The position numbers and the translations under genes are program-made. Of a stretch of DNA of 64,000 bases, positions 30,818 through 43,400 are shown in pieces; the stretch's first letter is position 1; every line of letters starts with the position of its first letter. Location of the stretch: contig NW_017567016.1 in NCBI RefSeq assembly GCF_001661265.1, forward strand, positions 62,001-126,000. Reading direction: 5' to 3'. This DNA comes from Saitoella complicata NRRL Y-17804 (lineage: Eukaryota; Ascomycota; Saitoellomycetes; Saitoellales; Saitoellaceae). A model generated the notes under the pieces. That model saw only the letters and a program-made list of their open reading frames with translations, was not told where the DNA came from and searched no databases.

Positions 30818-31766
30818 TTATGCCCGTGGGGGAGTATTAGACATCAACCCACTGCCGGTGCTCTGCGTGAAATCGTTGGAGATGGGAGTCTCGTGGGTTT
30901 GTCCCTGTATGTACCACCTACGGGGCAACTCCCAAGTCCTGTGCTGTACGACGATGTACTCGACCATAGGAACTGGCTGATCTGAGCCGGAGACCATCTT
31001 TCCGTTTTCCCATCGAGTGACGCTCTATCGCGTTCGTTCGTTAGTAAGCGATGACGGTGGTAAGGGGGGTGTAGTCGTACCTGTTCCGAGTGGATCCTGA
31101 TGATGGCTTGTGCGAGCATATCGTCATGCACAGAAATCTTCGCAGCCCTGAAACACACCAACTTGGGCTGACTCAACATCCGATGCAACTTCCACTCCAT
31201 CCTGGCCCCCTTCACCTTCGCATCCTTCCTCCCCTGAACCTTCTTCTCCAACTTCCTAAACAACGCTGGCGACACAATACCTTGCAACGTTTTCCTGTCA
31301 CCCTCGGCGAAGGCGGTGTTCATCTGGACATGGAGTTCGCAGGCAGATTCGCGGAGGTCGCGGAAGTTAAGCTTTTCGGGCTTGATTTTGCGTTTGAATT
31401 GGGCGACGGAGATGAGGTTAAAGATACCGTTCTTGATGTCGCGGTAGAGGTCGCGGAACTTATGTTTGGGCCGGGACCAGGGAACTGGCTGTACGAGTTT
31501 TGGTGGGACGTAGTGATCTGTGGCAACACCCGAATCAGCACTCGATCACCACTCCCAGTAGCGTACCACATACCGAAAATGCCAAAATCATCTCTCATGA
31601 GATGTGCTTGACGCTGCAGCTCCTGCCGGGCCCATACCGACGCCGATGGCCGAAAAGCGAAACCTCGTGCGAAAGTAGTGGTAGTCTTGTGTGACGAGAT
31701 ACGCAATGAAGCAACCTCGACGGGCGTATACCAACAATGCCGCAGCGGGCGTAACGAAACGGACAT
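30818..31766 (-). CDS. MBA1: Mba1/mL45-like mitochondrial ribosome receptor
   Basis: Three exons (31766-31574, 31517-31081, 31024-30818) join to 278 residues. The start MSVSLRPLRHCWYTPVEVAS is a basic, hydroxylated mitochondrial presequence. Splice 1 gives GIFGDHYVPPKLVQPVPWSR. The core is the Tim44/mL45 fold: MNTAFAEGDRKTLQGIVSPA, RMEWKLHRMLSQPKLVCFRA, AQAIIRIHSEQSVTRWENGK and YIVVQHRTWELPRRWYIQGQ. Mba1 anchors mitoribosomes to the inner membrane and aids co-translational insertion of mitochondrially encoded proteins. All junction phases close correctly. Confidence 0.88.
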
Positions 31767-32039
31767 CCTGATCAGTCACACAAAGAGGGATCGAGTTTTG
31801 AATTTCTTCGAGAATCCAAAAGTCCTCGTTACGATGGGCGCGCAGGTACGCCAGATATCCCAAATCACGTGAAGCACCCAACAAAATGTATTCCATGTTC
31901 CAGTTCCAACGAAACGCCAAAATGATCAATATCCCATTCGCGCCTAACACCAATGCTCTTACCCTCCTCGCAACCCTACCCAAAATTGCCAATTTATCCC
32001 TAAACTCCTGGTCCATTCATGTCATGCTCACACGCACTC

Positions 32040-33690
32040 TCACTGTCCCATTCCAGCGCCATCTCCCCTCTCAAAAACCGCCATAAACTGCCCATCAACA
32101 TGCATCCCCAGTCCCGACCCCGGAGCAGCATACTGTATAGGAACCCCCGGTACCTGTACAGGCATGATCTGTCCCCATAATAATTCTGCATCCTGCCCGG
32201 GCACCACCTTCGCTTGTAGGAGGCCAGAGGGTGTGACGACGTCACCTCCGACACCAATCTCGACCCCGATTCCGGGAGTGGAGTTGTGATCGGAAGAGGC
32301 AAAGAAGCAATCACTCAAACCCCCACAGAATCCATCCGGGCCCATTGACATCCCACTCATCTGCAACTGTTCTGCACGGAACTCGAGCGTGGTGGGGGAG
32401 TACGATGGTTGGCTATGCGGTGTCAAGAACCCCGTTGGCGTGAACAACCTATCAATCGGATGCTGATGCTGATGTTGGTGCTGTGTTCCCATCCCCTGAG
32501 TGCTCTCGCCCAACCCACATTCCATCCCCTGTGGTCCCGTCCACTGCGGCAAATCCGGCGTAACCAACACCCTCTCACTCGGCGGCGAATGCAACACTGA
32601 ACTCGTTTCTTGTTTGTAGGGGGCGAGCGCCATATTCTGAGTCCCAAAATCCAGTCGCATCTCGATCGAGGAAGGTGGAGTCGGTAATGCTGCCGACGCC
32701 GGAGGTTTAGCTATAGGATAAGCGATCTGGAGGCCCATGCCTAGGGCTGTGGGGTCTTCTTGCGGAGGTTTTGGATAGGTCATCTGAAGACCTAAGCCCA
32801 AGGGGTCCTCTGGCTTAAAGTCAGTGTTGGGGCGAGGTTCGGGTCCGAGGCTAAGTGTTGATTCGGAGGAGGTGGATCGGGAGGTGCAGCCTGGTCGTGG
32901 TGGGCGGGGTTTGAAACCTGCTGCGGCGTATTTATCTGGGAAGGCGTTGCGGAATCTGTATTAAAGAGGGTTACACGGGATTATGGGTGAGAGAGGAGAG
33001 TGGGTGGACATACCTGTCACGAAGGTCTGTACTCCGTCGAGTTGAGAATCCCAGACGCGGGTCTTTCTGGATTTTGGACCATGAGGCTCCGTGCTGCGCG
33101 TCCCCACGTTAGCATATACACCCACATAACTCTCATGATCTGATGATGTACCGTGCGGAAACCTTCCATGAGTCTTGCGTCCTCTTCCAGTGTAAATGCT
33201 TGGCGCTCCTTCCTGCAAACCTTCTCAATCTCGATATGCTTCGGGGTCTTTTGGCCGCGGTTGGCGTGGGTTCGGGCGTTGGGGTAGAGGCGGCAGTAGT
33301 CTTCGGGAAAGACTGTGCGGAAGCGGTCTAAACACCCTTAATCAGCACTCCATCCCTGATGTGGAAAGAGGTGAATAGGTGTATACCTTTCAGGTCTATC
33401 GGACTTCTGTTGGCGAAATTGAATCGTCTATCCACCAAGATTTTCTTCCAGTTTCCTGTTCGTCCATCTTAGCACACCGCATACAAACCAAATCTCAACC
33501 ATGAATACGTACCACACCCGTAAGTCAATATCCCCCTCAACAGATCATTCGTCTCCTCCTCCGTCCACTTCTGTCTCCGCCGACCCTCCTGCACTTGTCC
33601 TCCAACCTCTTGCTTTACACCCTCTAAAAGACCTTCTTGATTCTCTGTCATCTCCGGCATTTCCACCATGCCCATTTCAGCTGTCGACAT
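32040..33690 (-). CDS. Teb1-like double-Myb DNA-binding protein
   Basis: Five exons: 33690-33513, 33455-33387, 33327-33152, 33093-33014 and 32955-32040, giving 472 residues. Two Myb repeats form only after splicing. Myb1 is residues 38-95 (RQKWTEEETNDLLRGILTYG, then RSPIDLKDRFRTVFPEDY). Myb2 is about 126-180 (QAFTLEEDARLMEGFRTHGA, then RRSTDLRDRFRNAFPDKY). Each third helix carries DLKDRFR or DLRDRFR, close to the telobox motif VDLKDKWRN of telomere-repeat binders. The rest is proline/glutamine-rich. The layout resembles S. pombe Teb1 (Mug152), which binds TTAGGG-like DNA and activates histone genes. Confidence 0.82.
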
Positions 33691-33928
33691 GATAAAAGCG
33701 TACGCGGACGAAGACGTCTGATGGCTGAGGGACGTGGGGATGTATGCTGAAGGTGGAGGGAGTGTATGCTGCGAAAACGGGGTGAATGCTCTCTGGAGGT
33801 CAGTTTACGGTCGTTGCGCCTCATGCAGGCAGCTGTACGGGTATGCGCGTCGAGGGTTCTAGCTTGAGGGGCTCCGCCGACCACAGGAAGGGTGCAGCTG
33901 TCAAACTCATCCCGGTTCAATCCCCACC

Positions 33929-34417
33929 ATGGACATTTTACCCTCGTTTTACAGCGGGGTCTTCGTGATCTTTGAGCCGCTCTCTACACTCGCTGGAGCT
34001 CTATACGCATTCACTGATCCGTATGGGTTCGTCACCACTCAAGATCCGTCGCAGTCGCATCTGGTGGATGCGTTGAAGAGTCAGACACTCCCATTAAGCT
34101 CCCTCGCCGTCGCGATCCAACTCGGCAACTGCTACCTCCTCCTCTCCCTAATCTCAACCTTCATCCTCCACACCACGAATGAGGTCCGCACGGTGAGAGC
34201 GCTGCTGTGGGCGTTATTATTGGGTGATGTGGGACATGTTGGTGCGTGTTATTGGGTGTTGGGGAGTGAGGTTTTCTGGGATGTAAGCAGGTGGAATGCG
34301 GTTACGGCGGGGAATGTCGGGGTGACGACGCTTTTGGCGGTGTGTCGGATTGCATACCTGTTGCAATACGGAGCGGATGAGAGGGCAACAGTTCAGGACA
34401 AGCCCAAGAAGGCTTAG
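33929..34417 (+). CDS. Small four-helix membrane protein (DUF7704-like)
   Basis: This intronless gene encodes 162 residues. Four membrane helices are visible: FVIFEPLSTLAGALYAFTDP, PLSSLAVAIQLGNCYLLLSL, VRALLWALLLGDVGHVGACY and GNVGVTTLLAVCRIAYLLQY. The pattern fits an uncharacterised fungal family of EXPERA-like size. A short lysine tail (VQDKPKKA) could be an ER-type signal. Function unknown. It is divergent from the Teb1-like gene. Confidence 0.75.
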   Translation: MDILPSFYSGVFVIFEPLSTLAGALYAFTDPYGFVTTQDPSQSHLVDALKSQTLPLSSLAVAIQLGNCYLLLSLISTFILHTTNEVRTVRALLWALLLGDVGHVGACYWVLGSEVFWDVSRWNAVTAGNVGVTTLLAVCRIAYLLQYGADERATVQDKPKKA

Positions 34418-34999
34418 GCGTCACAATGCCATATACCATAGACGAAAAAGCACTGCATAATGGAGTCCTAATGGTCCTCCTAGCCGTGAGACCTTCTGGA
34501 CAGATCACACCCTAAGCTTCGCGGACCGCTCGCAGCCCATGGCCACCTTCGTCGAACTCCACCAGACCTTCAAACCCGTCGCTACGCAAACCTAAAAATA
34601 GAAAAAGAATCTCTTATACGACTCATCTTGGACTCGGTCCGTCGAAGAGATTCGCTATCGATAGTTATAGGTGTCTGCACAATGACACCGCATACATGGC
34701 AAGCTACCCTGCGTCCAAACGTCCGTTCCCCAGCGAGCGCACCGTAAGGGTCCCAGACGCCGTACGCGCTCACAACAACGTTAGAACAGAGCTTGGCATT
34801 CACCATAGTGATAGGAGCCGATCAGCAATAAACAAGGACTCAGAAGAAGGGTTACCAAACAGTCTCTACGTCCAGATATCCAACGTTTTCAGCAATTTTG
34901 GCGGATCAAACCTGTCCACATACTCAGGCTTTTAATCAACACATCAAGGCAAACGACCTGTTCCCGGACTGAGCAAATTACTGGCGAACAGCAGGCGCG
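34418..34999. other. Intergenic region
   Basis: These 582 bp lie between two + strand genes. An open frame at 34696-34935 shows no domain. There is a single CCCTAA at 34510-34515. I see no gene. Confidence 0.45.
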
Positions 35000-36467
35000 A
35001 TGCCAACATCATGGTCCTCCCTCTTCTTCGAAGGCCCCAGCGAAAAGCGATCCTCCAAGGTATTCACCCTCTTGCCCTTCCCAACTGATCCCTCTCCTAA
35101 CATTTTTACCACAGGTCATCATCGCCGCCCAGAAATCCCGTGGCGTAGCCAAAGAAAGAGACTTTCTCGAACAGCAATCCCACCTGATCATAACCTCCGT
35201 ATTCTCCCACCCTCCCGAATCGCATAACGCCGAGGTCGCCATCGCCGCGGACTGCTCTCAACGTGCGCCGTTGTACGCGTATGAACATACCGATGATGGA
35301 AGTGGTGGAGGAGGGTGGTGTGTGGTTAATCTCAGTTTGTATGAGCCGAGGTTGGAAGATCATTTGGTTGTCGTGAAGGGGAGTCTGGAGGATATTCTAC
35401 CGGTTCTACAGCTACCGTCCAAATTCGGTGTCAACCTTCGCATAAACCTATACGGTTCCGCATCCCGAATCCTCAAATACGGCCAGTCCGACCACCTTCC
35501 CCTCGATTCCCTACCGGCAATCCTCCGGAAATCGTTAGCGGTGAAAAGAATCGACATTCACTTCGACGATCCAGCTTGGTTAACCTCTTTCTCCCTTCTC
35601 GACTTCATCCTCTGGACTTCCACCACCGCCTTCTCCCGTCCCCCAGGCCTACAGGAATTATGGATCCAACCCTTATGTGCGGCTGATACGATCAAGTTGA
35701 TCGAGGAACTCCATGCACATTCGAAAGCGGGGGAGTTCGATAAGGGGAGTTTGAGGGAGGGTGGTTTGAGTGGTTTGCATTTGAGGTTAGTGGAGCCGTG
35801 GGTCTTGGATCCGGCGCAACTGAGCGCGATGGCGAATAAAAGTCCGCCGTCGTATGGGCGGTTACCGGCGATTGAGTCACTACACATACACCTCGTACCA
35901 GGGATGGGGAGACGGCAGAGTACGGCGTCCGTGTTGTCTGATTCATACTTTTCGGCACCATATGGGAAGGGAAATCCGATTAGCCCTGGGAGTCCCATGT
36001 CACCACATTCGCCGTCTCAGAACGGAGGTGGGATACCGTATCCGACGGCAATTGAAGCACTCCTCTATTACCTCCAATCAACCTTCTCTCCACCCTCCTA
36101 CGTCATTCACCACTCTTCGTCCTCTGACCCCCCGCTCTTGCGCCCTGCAATCGATGCCGGCATTCTCCGTTCTGTCGGGTATCTCAAATCTACTCTGTTC
36201 TCCACGCCACCTGTTTCGTATGTCAGTACGGAGGCGTTGGTCGTGGGTGCAGGGGAGGATACGGAGAAGAAAGGTGAGGTGGAGAATTGGATTAAGGAGA
36301 GTCCGGTGCTGGGGGGAGGCCGGAGGGGTAGTTTGGCATGGGGTGGGATTGGGGTTGGTGGAGGGAGTGGGAGTGGGTGTTCGAGTCCGGTCGTCGGGAC
36401 GCCGGCGCAGACGCCTGGGGTTGAGTATCCGCCTGGGTGGGCGCCGGGGAGGAGGCATTCTCGGTGA
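35000..36467 (+). CDS. Hypothetical protein
   Basis: Exons 35000-35059 and 35115-36467 (55-bp intron) give 470 residues. I do not recognise the family. Residues 20-215 look like a globular alpha-beta domain (KVIIAAQKSRGVAKERDFLE, WCVVNLSLYEPRLEDHLVVV, INLYGSASRILKYGQSDHLP). A leucine-rich stretch follows (GLQELWIQPLCAADTIKLIE). The last 200 residues are Ser/Pro/Gly-rich. No signal peptide or membrane segment is visible. The long open frame and clean intron support a real gene. Confidence 0.7.
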
Positions 36468-36622
36468 AAGGAAGAGGGAAGGTCAGAGGGGATGTATGAG
36501 TAGGGACTGTTACTTGGCGTTTTTGTGATTGTTTTCATACCTCAGCGTTTCGTTTCTGGACTTTGTTTTACCCCTTTTGTTACGGAAGATGAACTTTTAG
36601 GTACAATATATTCATCTATACA

Positions 36623-37345
36623 TCACCATTGCACGACGCGAGAACTCAATTTCGCTGTGATGGTCTTCTCCTTTACGTCCCCGAAATCGTCTTTGAAGTC
36701 GCTCGTGTTGAGCAGTGCATCGTCGTCAGGTTCGGCAGCGAGTCCAGCATTGCATGGAGTCGAACCTGGTTTCTGTGACACCATTTCCGCTTGAGACTGT
36801 AGAGGTCGGTGAGCTATTCGTTGACATGTGTCTTCTCTGGAAAGGCATGAACATACCTGAACGGTAGCGGCTTGAGATGGCGGCTCGGCCCAGATACGGT
36901 GCACTTGTTCGTCTCCGATGACATCTGCCAATGTCCTCTTTCTCGTGGTCGGTTCAAGCGTATCGTAGGCATATGTGATAGGCACTTGGGAGGCAGTGGG
37001 CAGCTCCTCGGGTTTCGACACAGGCTTCGGAGGTACGAGCTTGATGAGTTTGTTCCGAGAGGGAAGTTTCTTGATAGGCGATAACTGAATGGTCCATGGC
37101 TCTTCCATCATATACACCAGCTCGCCGTTTTGTAGTTGTTTAGAAAGTTGGAGGTTGAAACGTTTGGACCTCTCATTTCCCACGGAAGCTGATACCGGGG
37201 GACCGCAGCAGTGCTGACAGCGCGAACGTCGGACATAAATGAAAGGATGAGAGAGGACCGTTACTCGTTGGGTGGTGTCTGACGGGAGAGGGGAAGTCTC
37301 GGCTGAAGAGGAAGCAGCTGTCCCCCTCTTCTTGTCGCATCTCAA
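36623..37345 (-). CDS. Hypothetical protein, 5' end unresolved
   Basis: The frame is open for 240 codons but begins at a TTG; the first in-frame ATG is at 37111. A 60-nt stretch (36797-36856) has a GTATGT donor and CTCTACAG acceptor and is probably an in-frame intron. The visible part has a conserved-looking core (EEPWTIQLSPIKKLPSRNKL, PITYAYDTLEPTTRKRTLAD) and an acidic C-terminus. I do not recognise the family. An upstream exon carrying the start may exist between 37111 and 37500. Confidence 0.45.
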   Translation of the reverse strand: MRCDKKRGTAASSSAETSPLPSDTTQRVTVLSHPFIYVRRSRCQHCCGPPVSASVGNERSKRFNLQLSKQLQNGELVYMMEEPWTIQLSPIKKLPSRNKLIKLVPPKPVSKPEELPTASQVPITYAYDTLEPTTRKRTLADVIGDEQVHRIWAEPPSQAATVQVCSCLSREDTCQRIAHRPLQSQAEMVSQKPGSTPCNAGLAAEPDDDALLNTSDFKDDFGDVKEKTITAKLSSRVVQW

Positions 37346-37505
37346 TTGCCCGACACTCTTTCAGACCGCTGTACAACAACCAACAACGAAGTCAGAGGAG
37401 CAGGAAGTCATTCACCTCGCCTCTGTCGTTTTCAGTGACGCTCGCTGGTCGAGTAAACTACGTTCATTACAGTTTCTGCTCTGACTCGACACCGTCATTA
37501 CCCCC

Positions 37506-40037
37506 ATGATGCATATGACATCTATGGCACCCAGCCTACCTCTCACCTCCCCTCCTTCGAACGAAACCATCCGCTCGCCGAAATCGCCGGCTCCTTCTCC
37601 TTCTCCGGCGCCGACGACGGCTACTACCTCTACATCCATCCTGAATGTCACAGCCTTGGGATTTCCCTTCTCGGGAACAGGTACACCACCTCCGCCTGCC
37701 ACCAAAGTCAGCGAGTCCGACATCGTAGAGACACCTGACGACAACGTTCCCCGTTTCTCTCATAACCCATTCGACTCATCTTTTGGTGAGGTAAACACTG
37801 ACAGCAAGAGAGCCAGTGCGCTTGAATACATCGCGACGAACATAGATTCGCCTCTCCACGCCATTCAGAAAAATGGGGTTAGCGAGAAGCACCAGACCCA
37901 TGACGACCTCGAAGCCACTCTCGAACGCTTGAGGTCCTTGGAGCGAAACCTGCACACGTCCTCTTCTTCCGCGGACAGGACGGCCAGTTCCTGCTCCGAC
38001 CGCGCAGACAGAATCGAGACGCTCCTCCGTCCGCTTGAGCAGGATCTCAAGAGGACCGCAACGACGGGTTCGGGAAGAAGAGCCAGTTTCTCGGAAGTCA
38101 GGGCTCAACAGCCATATCTTGTGAGGTCGAGGAAGAGGGGGAATAGTTCTTCGGGGGTGTTGGGGCAAGTTATGAATGGGGGAGGAGAAGTGGTGAGGGC
38201 TGATAGTTGCACGTTGCCGCGAATGCTCGCCGGAGAGAATTCTTATGCACAACGTACGGCGACTGAAGCACAACATGAGTACACCCTTCCCCACGGCTCC
38301 CCCCGCCGCGGCGCGATTTCCAGTCCAAGCGGCACCCCCGCCCCCACCCGCTTCGCAAGCACAGGCGAACTCATCATCGAAGGCGACACGGTCTTCGAAG
38401 TCATCGAATCCCCAACCACCGTAGTGATGCCCCTCCGGTTCACCCCTCGTTCTCCCCGTACCCCTCGCACTCCCCGTACGCCCGTTACTCCAACCGGACC
38501 ACCGAAGACTCCGGTGACGGGGAGTCCGAAATCGGCGATGTCCAGGAAGAGCTCGAGGAGTATGCCGAAGACGCCGAGGAGTGTTAAAGTGAGGTTTTCG
38601 AATGCGGAGTTGGAGTTGGAGATGCCGCCGCCTCCACCACCGCCGAATATTGGGCCCAAAAGTCCGCGGCATTTGACGCCCGGGGTTACGCTTACGTATC
38701 CCGAGCCGGCTCGGGCAGACGTCATTTCACCCACCAGCAGCTCTCGCAAGAGCCTCAAGTCATTTTCCCAACGCCCCTCCTCCTCCGCCACCCGTCCCGC
38801 CCATATTCCCACGCCTCTCGATCTCTCCGCAATCAGTAAAGCCGAAAAACACGGAAGTCTGACATCAATGACAGACCTAATCTCCCGTTCCCGCAAGCTC
38901 GAAAAGAAACTCGAGATGGGTCGTACAGCGAGTATGGCTTCCAGTCCGAAAAGTGGCAGGAGTCGTTGGGATTCGATTTCTGGGATCCTGAATGCATTTC
39001 CGCCGCCTACGCCCGCTGCTGGACAGCCGTATGCGAGGGAGGGTATGGTGCCGATCGAGTACGAGAAATTGGAATCCGCATCTACCCGGAACATCCGTCG
39101 GAGAATTTGTGGTCTTCCCGTCTGGGCGTTCATCCTTATGCTCTTCCTCATTCCAGCTCTCATCACCCTAGCCGTCGTTCTCCCCATCGAGATCGTGGGC
39201 GCGAAAAACAGTGTTACGGGACCTAGTGCGGCACAACTTGCGGGTTGTCAGTTGGATTTGCCGTGTTTCAATGGGGGCGTTAGTACGGTGTTGAGCGGAG
39301 GGCAGTGTGCGTGTTTGTGTACAGGGGCGTATAGTGGGGATCAGTGTCAGGTATCTGCGAGTGGTACGTTGAAAGACCCTATTTATCCCTCGAAGTGATC
39401 TGAGTTAACGGTGCGTTAAGATCCTGCCTGCACCCAGTTGAACCTGGGCAGCTCCACCGCCTCGGTCGGGAGCAACATCCCCTCTCTCCTCCAACTAGCG
39501 CCCTCCTTCGCCATTAACATCGATACATCAGCCGTCGTCTCCGCCTTGGAAAATTCAAATGTCTCCTGTACTGCGCAAAACGCCCTAGTCGACCTCACTC
39601 TTCCCTCTTCCTCCTCGAACGCGAAACGCTACCTCGTCGGTGAACTGATCGAAGTTACGTCTACCTATACCTCTGGAAAATCGGCACACCCAACGACATT
39701 TGCGACAATGACTTATGTCTCGGCAACCAGTATCACCATACGTCCTTCCTCCACCATCACGGCTGCGACTGCGACCGGGTTACTTGTCGATACAGCCATG
39801 GCAGCGCAGCCTACTGCCGGTGCTTCAGCTTCCTCCTCGAACGCCGATTCCAGTACTTTGAACTTTGCGAAATGTGCTCTCTTGGCGATTGTGCAGCAAA
39901 AAGGTATTGATGTGGCGAACACTGCACATTCTGCGCTACAGACGAACTTCAATCAGGGTGCTGGTATGGCGGGCAACGTGACTGTTGGAAGAAGTATTGT
40001 CATTGATTTGACGGATCAGCTCGTGAGGGGGTTGTAG
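37506..40037 (+). CDS. Single-pass membrane protein with EGF-like motif and large cytosolic region
   Basis: Exon 37506-39350 joins exon 39438-40037 (87-bp intron, phase 0), giving 814 residues. The first 535 residues are Ser/Pro/Thr-rich and probably cytosolic, with a TPRSPRTPRTPRTP-like repeat near 320-350. A membrane helix (VWAFILMLFLIPALITLAVV) lies at about 547-570. Then comes a cysteine-rich EGF-like segment (CFNGG...CACLCTGAYSGDQCQ). The following domain (SNIPSLLQLAPSFAINIDTS and after) has Cys and Asn sites. Similar proteins occur in filamentous ascomycetes, but their role is unknown. The second exon alone has no ATG start, which supports the splice. Confidence 0.75.
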
Positions 40038-40401
40038 GGTGTCGTCCTGCAAGGCGCGGAGAATATGTGGTATAATTACAGTATTTTGGTTAAGGAGGTC
40101 AACAGATGGCTTCCATAGCATACGGGAGGGGTCACGGTATTATTGTTGCATATCGACATTTAGAGTTTCTTTCTTATACTGACTTTGGACTTTGATTTTA
40201 GTAAGACATTGCAACTGAATTACAGGTTTTCTTGTCCAGTTTCCACAGCTGTAGCACGTCGTGAGAACGCGTCTTCTCACGCTCAAACAACCATGGAACC
40301 TTACAAGATCACTCGCAGCTGAGAGTAGAATTCAGATATCCAAAACTTTATTATCACTGATACACATATTTCTGCTAATGAGCATGCAAATGGCGCTCCA
40401 T
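40038..40401. other. Intergenic, convergent 3' regions
   Basis: These 364 AT-rich bp lie between convergent genes. No gene or repeat is seen. Confidence 0.5.
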
Positions 40402-43400
40402 TCACGCTGTCTCCTCGGCAGCAGGGACTTCACTGCCCTCAGCAGGCTCAGGAAAAGCGGCGTCGTCCACCTGTCTGTCCACACCACCCATCGCCATCTT
40501 CGCATCATGCGGTTCAGTCTTCTCTCCCTTCGGCATGTTCTCGGCCTCGGCAGTCAGAGGGTTCTGAGCCTCCGCCAAAGTGCCCCTCACGCCCTCGGGC
40601 TCTCCACCCTGAATAACTGTCTGGGAGACGGTCTCGGTGTGCATTTCTGGAATCTCCTCGGTTTCAATCACAGTCTCCGTGTGAACGCTTGACTCGGTCA
40701 AAGTCTTCGTAACTTTCTTCGTTTCAGTGACGACCTTCGTCTCACGGCTCTTGCTCTCTGACTGCTCCATCTCAGAGGCAGAGTTCTGCACGGTCTCAAC
40801 GAAAGTCAACTTGCTAGGGTCACCCCCAGCGGCGACCTGCTCCGCATGCATTCTCTCCAGCTCCTTGATCCTCTCGAATTCTTCTCCCTCGTAGACGCGT
40901 CCGTACTGGTCCTGCCCGCGGGTCTTCGTCTCAGTCTTGTACGACGTCTCGAAAATCACATTTTGCTGCTTCTTGAGAGCCTCAACCTGTTCATCGTTAA
41001 GAATGTTGCCGAACTGGTCACGGTACTCGACCTTGGAAACGACAGCTGGAGGGGATTGGCCGGAAGGCTGCTGAGGCTGCTGGGCGACTGGGGGCATCGC
41101 AAGGGGCTTCTGCTGAACAGGAACCTGAGGGTCTTGACGCTGAGTAGAGGGAACAGTAGTACTGGTAGGAACAGGACCCTTGACCGAGACCTGGGACGAT
41201 GATTCGCCGAGGTACATGGACATGTCGTCGTGGAAAGTCTGGCAGTCAAAGTCCCAAGTCTTCATCAACTTACTCTTCTCGCACTGCGCCTTCGTCCATG
41301 GGCCTCCGTAGCTGAGGGGCATGTAAATGGAGAAGACGTACGCAGAAGCCATCAGAGCCAAGATGGTGGCAGCACTCCTAGCCTGCGCGTTACCCAAGAA
41401 CTTCTTGGTGAAGAAGTCCCAGCCCTGGCAAAGCGTCAGGATTCCAAAGTAGAGGGCAGGGAAGTAGTGGTGCAAGAACAGCTGACGAGCCATGAGGAAG
41501 AAGGGAAGGTAGTGCAAAGCCCACCCAAGGACGTTGGTTCCAACACTCCAGTCGTAGTGCCTGACAGCCTCATGCTGGTAGTCGGTGTACCCTCTCTGCC
41601 ATCTCAATGCAATCAACGCCTTGAAGGCGATGTACAGGAGAATAGCAGCGGTGGTACTGTACCATACGAGAGGGTTACCAATCAAATAGATTTGACGGTG
41701 GTCTTTACCCCAGAAGTTGATACCACGCTTCAGGATGGGCCAGCTAGTAGGTCTGGAATCCCAGTTATGAGACTCGACCAAGCCAGCGTTCGTAGTCCAC
41801 ATAACCTTCTGCAACTCCCAGAACTTGGCAAGGAATCCCGGCTTGCGGTAAGAAACCGTCTCGGCATCAGGACCGAAGTGAGGATTCTCATTGCCCTCGA
41901 TGTACCAGATGGAGTTCGGCTTGGTACCCTGCTTAGCGCAGGTAACCTCCTGCTGTTCGAAACCCCAGTCAGGCAACTTCTGCTTGTGGGAAAAGAGTGC
42001 ACAGCCGGTCATGATGTGGATCAATCTGAACTTGGTGTCAATGGCCCTGACGCGCTTCTTGGCGAGATCACCGCGAGACAAATCCTTCTGGATCTCGACA
42101 CGGAAGAAGTCGTTGGCATCACCAGCGAAACCAGGGAAACCGTAAGCACTGACTTCATGCTGCCAGTCGGCCTCGGAGACAGGTGCCTTAACATCGTGGG
42201 AATGCAAGCGTTTGTCAGTGAGGATGTGGCGCAACTTGATGACCATTTTGTCCTCAAGGTAGATAGGTGCAGAGCCATCAGGCAAGACAATCTCAGTCTC
42301 GTTGTGAATCTCCCAGACGTTGTTATCGTCGCGGTGGGGGTAGAGGGTGATCTGCTGCTGCTTGGAGCCATCGGGATACGCGTGAGGGTGAGAGTGCAGG
42401 TATCCACCGTTCGTGTTCCAGTGACGAATGGCGACTTTGGAGCCGAAAGCAACGTCCGCGGCAGTAGCTGGGGCAGCCTTTCCATTGATAGTCTGCTGGA
42501 ACTCGGGAGACATAAATGCATCGCCGTCACCAGAGTTAGTAAGACAGGCAAAGTGGATAGCGAACATGAACATATAGAATCCGACAGGGATACCGATCAA
42601 GCAGATCGCACGAGCAAAGAAGTGGTTGAACCACTTACGGGGGCTGACGGAGAGATCACCGAGGAGGTTCCACAGCTGGTGAACAGTCAAAGCACCGATC
42701 CAGGCGATCGTAAACAACCCGACCCACTTGATACTGGCGGTCAATCCCAAGGCCAATCCAGTGCCGGCCAGGAAGGTCCACCATCTTCCACTGAACGCAT
42801 TGGCCTGCTGTCTTTCGAACATAGTCCACATGAAACTAGTGAGGGCGGTGCAGAAGATCAATGGCGAATCGAGGAGGATATGCCTTGACTGCGTCATAAG
42901 ACCGTTCTCGAAGATGGTAAAACCTGCACCGAGGACAGCAGTGGTAGTCGCACACCCGGAAGCCTTCAGGGTCAAGAAAATCAGAGGAACGACCGCGACT
43001 CCGAGGAGTGCGGGGTAAAGCCTCATAATAACGTAGGGAACACCGGCGGAGAGGTAGTCCTTTCCGATTTCCTTGAAGTCGAATTCACCGTCGTAACCGC
43101 CCAAATAACCAACAAGCGCAAACAATAACTTGGCGAGTGGTGGGTGAACATCCATGAAGAACTTGCCGTTGATGTACTTCCTCGCGAAGCCTCCAAAGTG
43201 CACTTCATCGAACACAACACTGGACGGCTGAGACAGTTTATAGAGACGAACCGCCATCGCAACCGCGAGGAGCGCTCCGAGGATCTGCCAATCCTTCCCG
43301 AGCATGTTAAACAGCGATTGACTCTTCACAGATCCTGTTGTTGTGCCATTGGACCTCTTGGCGCTCTTGGTCGACTTGTTCGACACGGCGTCTTTCGAAG

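Noticed and set aside
31588-32016. 142-codon - strand frame upstream of MBA1
   Set aside because: It overlaps MBA1 exon 1 in another frame. The spliced MBA1 model explains the region, and this frame shows no domain.
41230-42888. 552-codon open frame antisense to PMT1
   Set aside because: Shadow of the mannosyltransferase gene for the same codon-bias reason.
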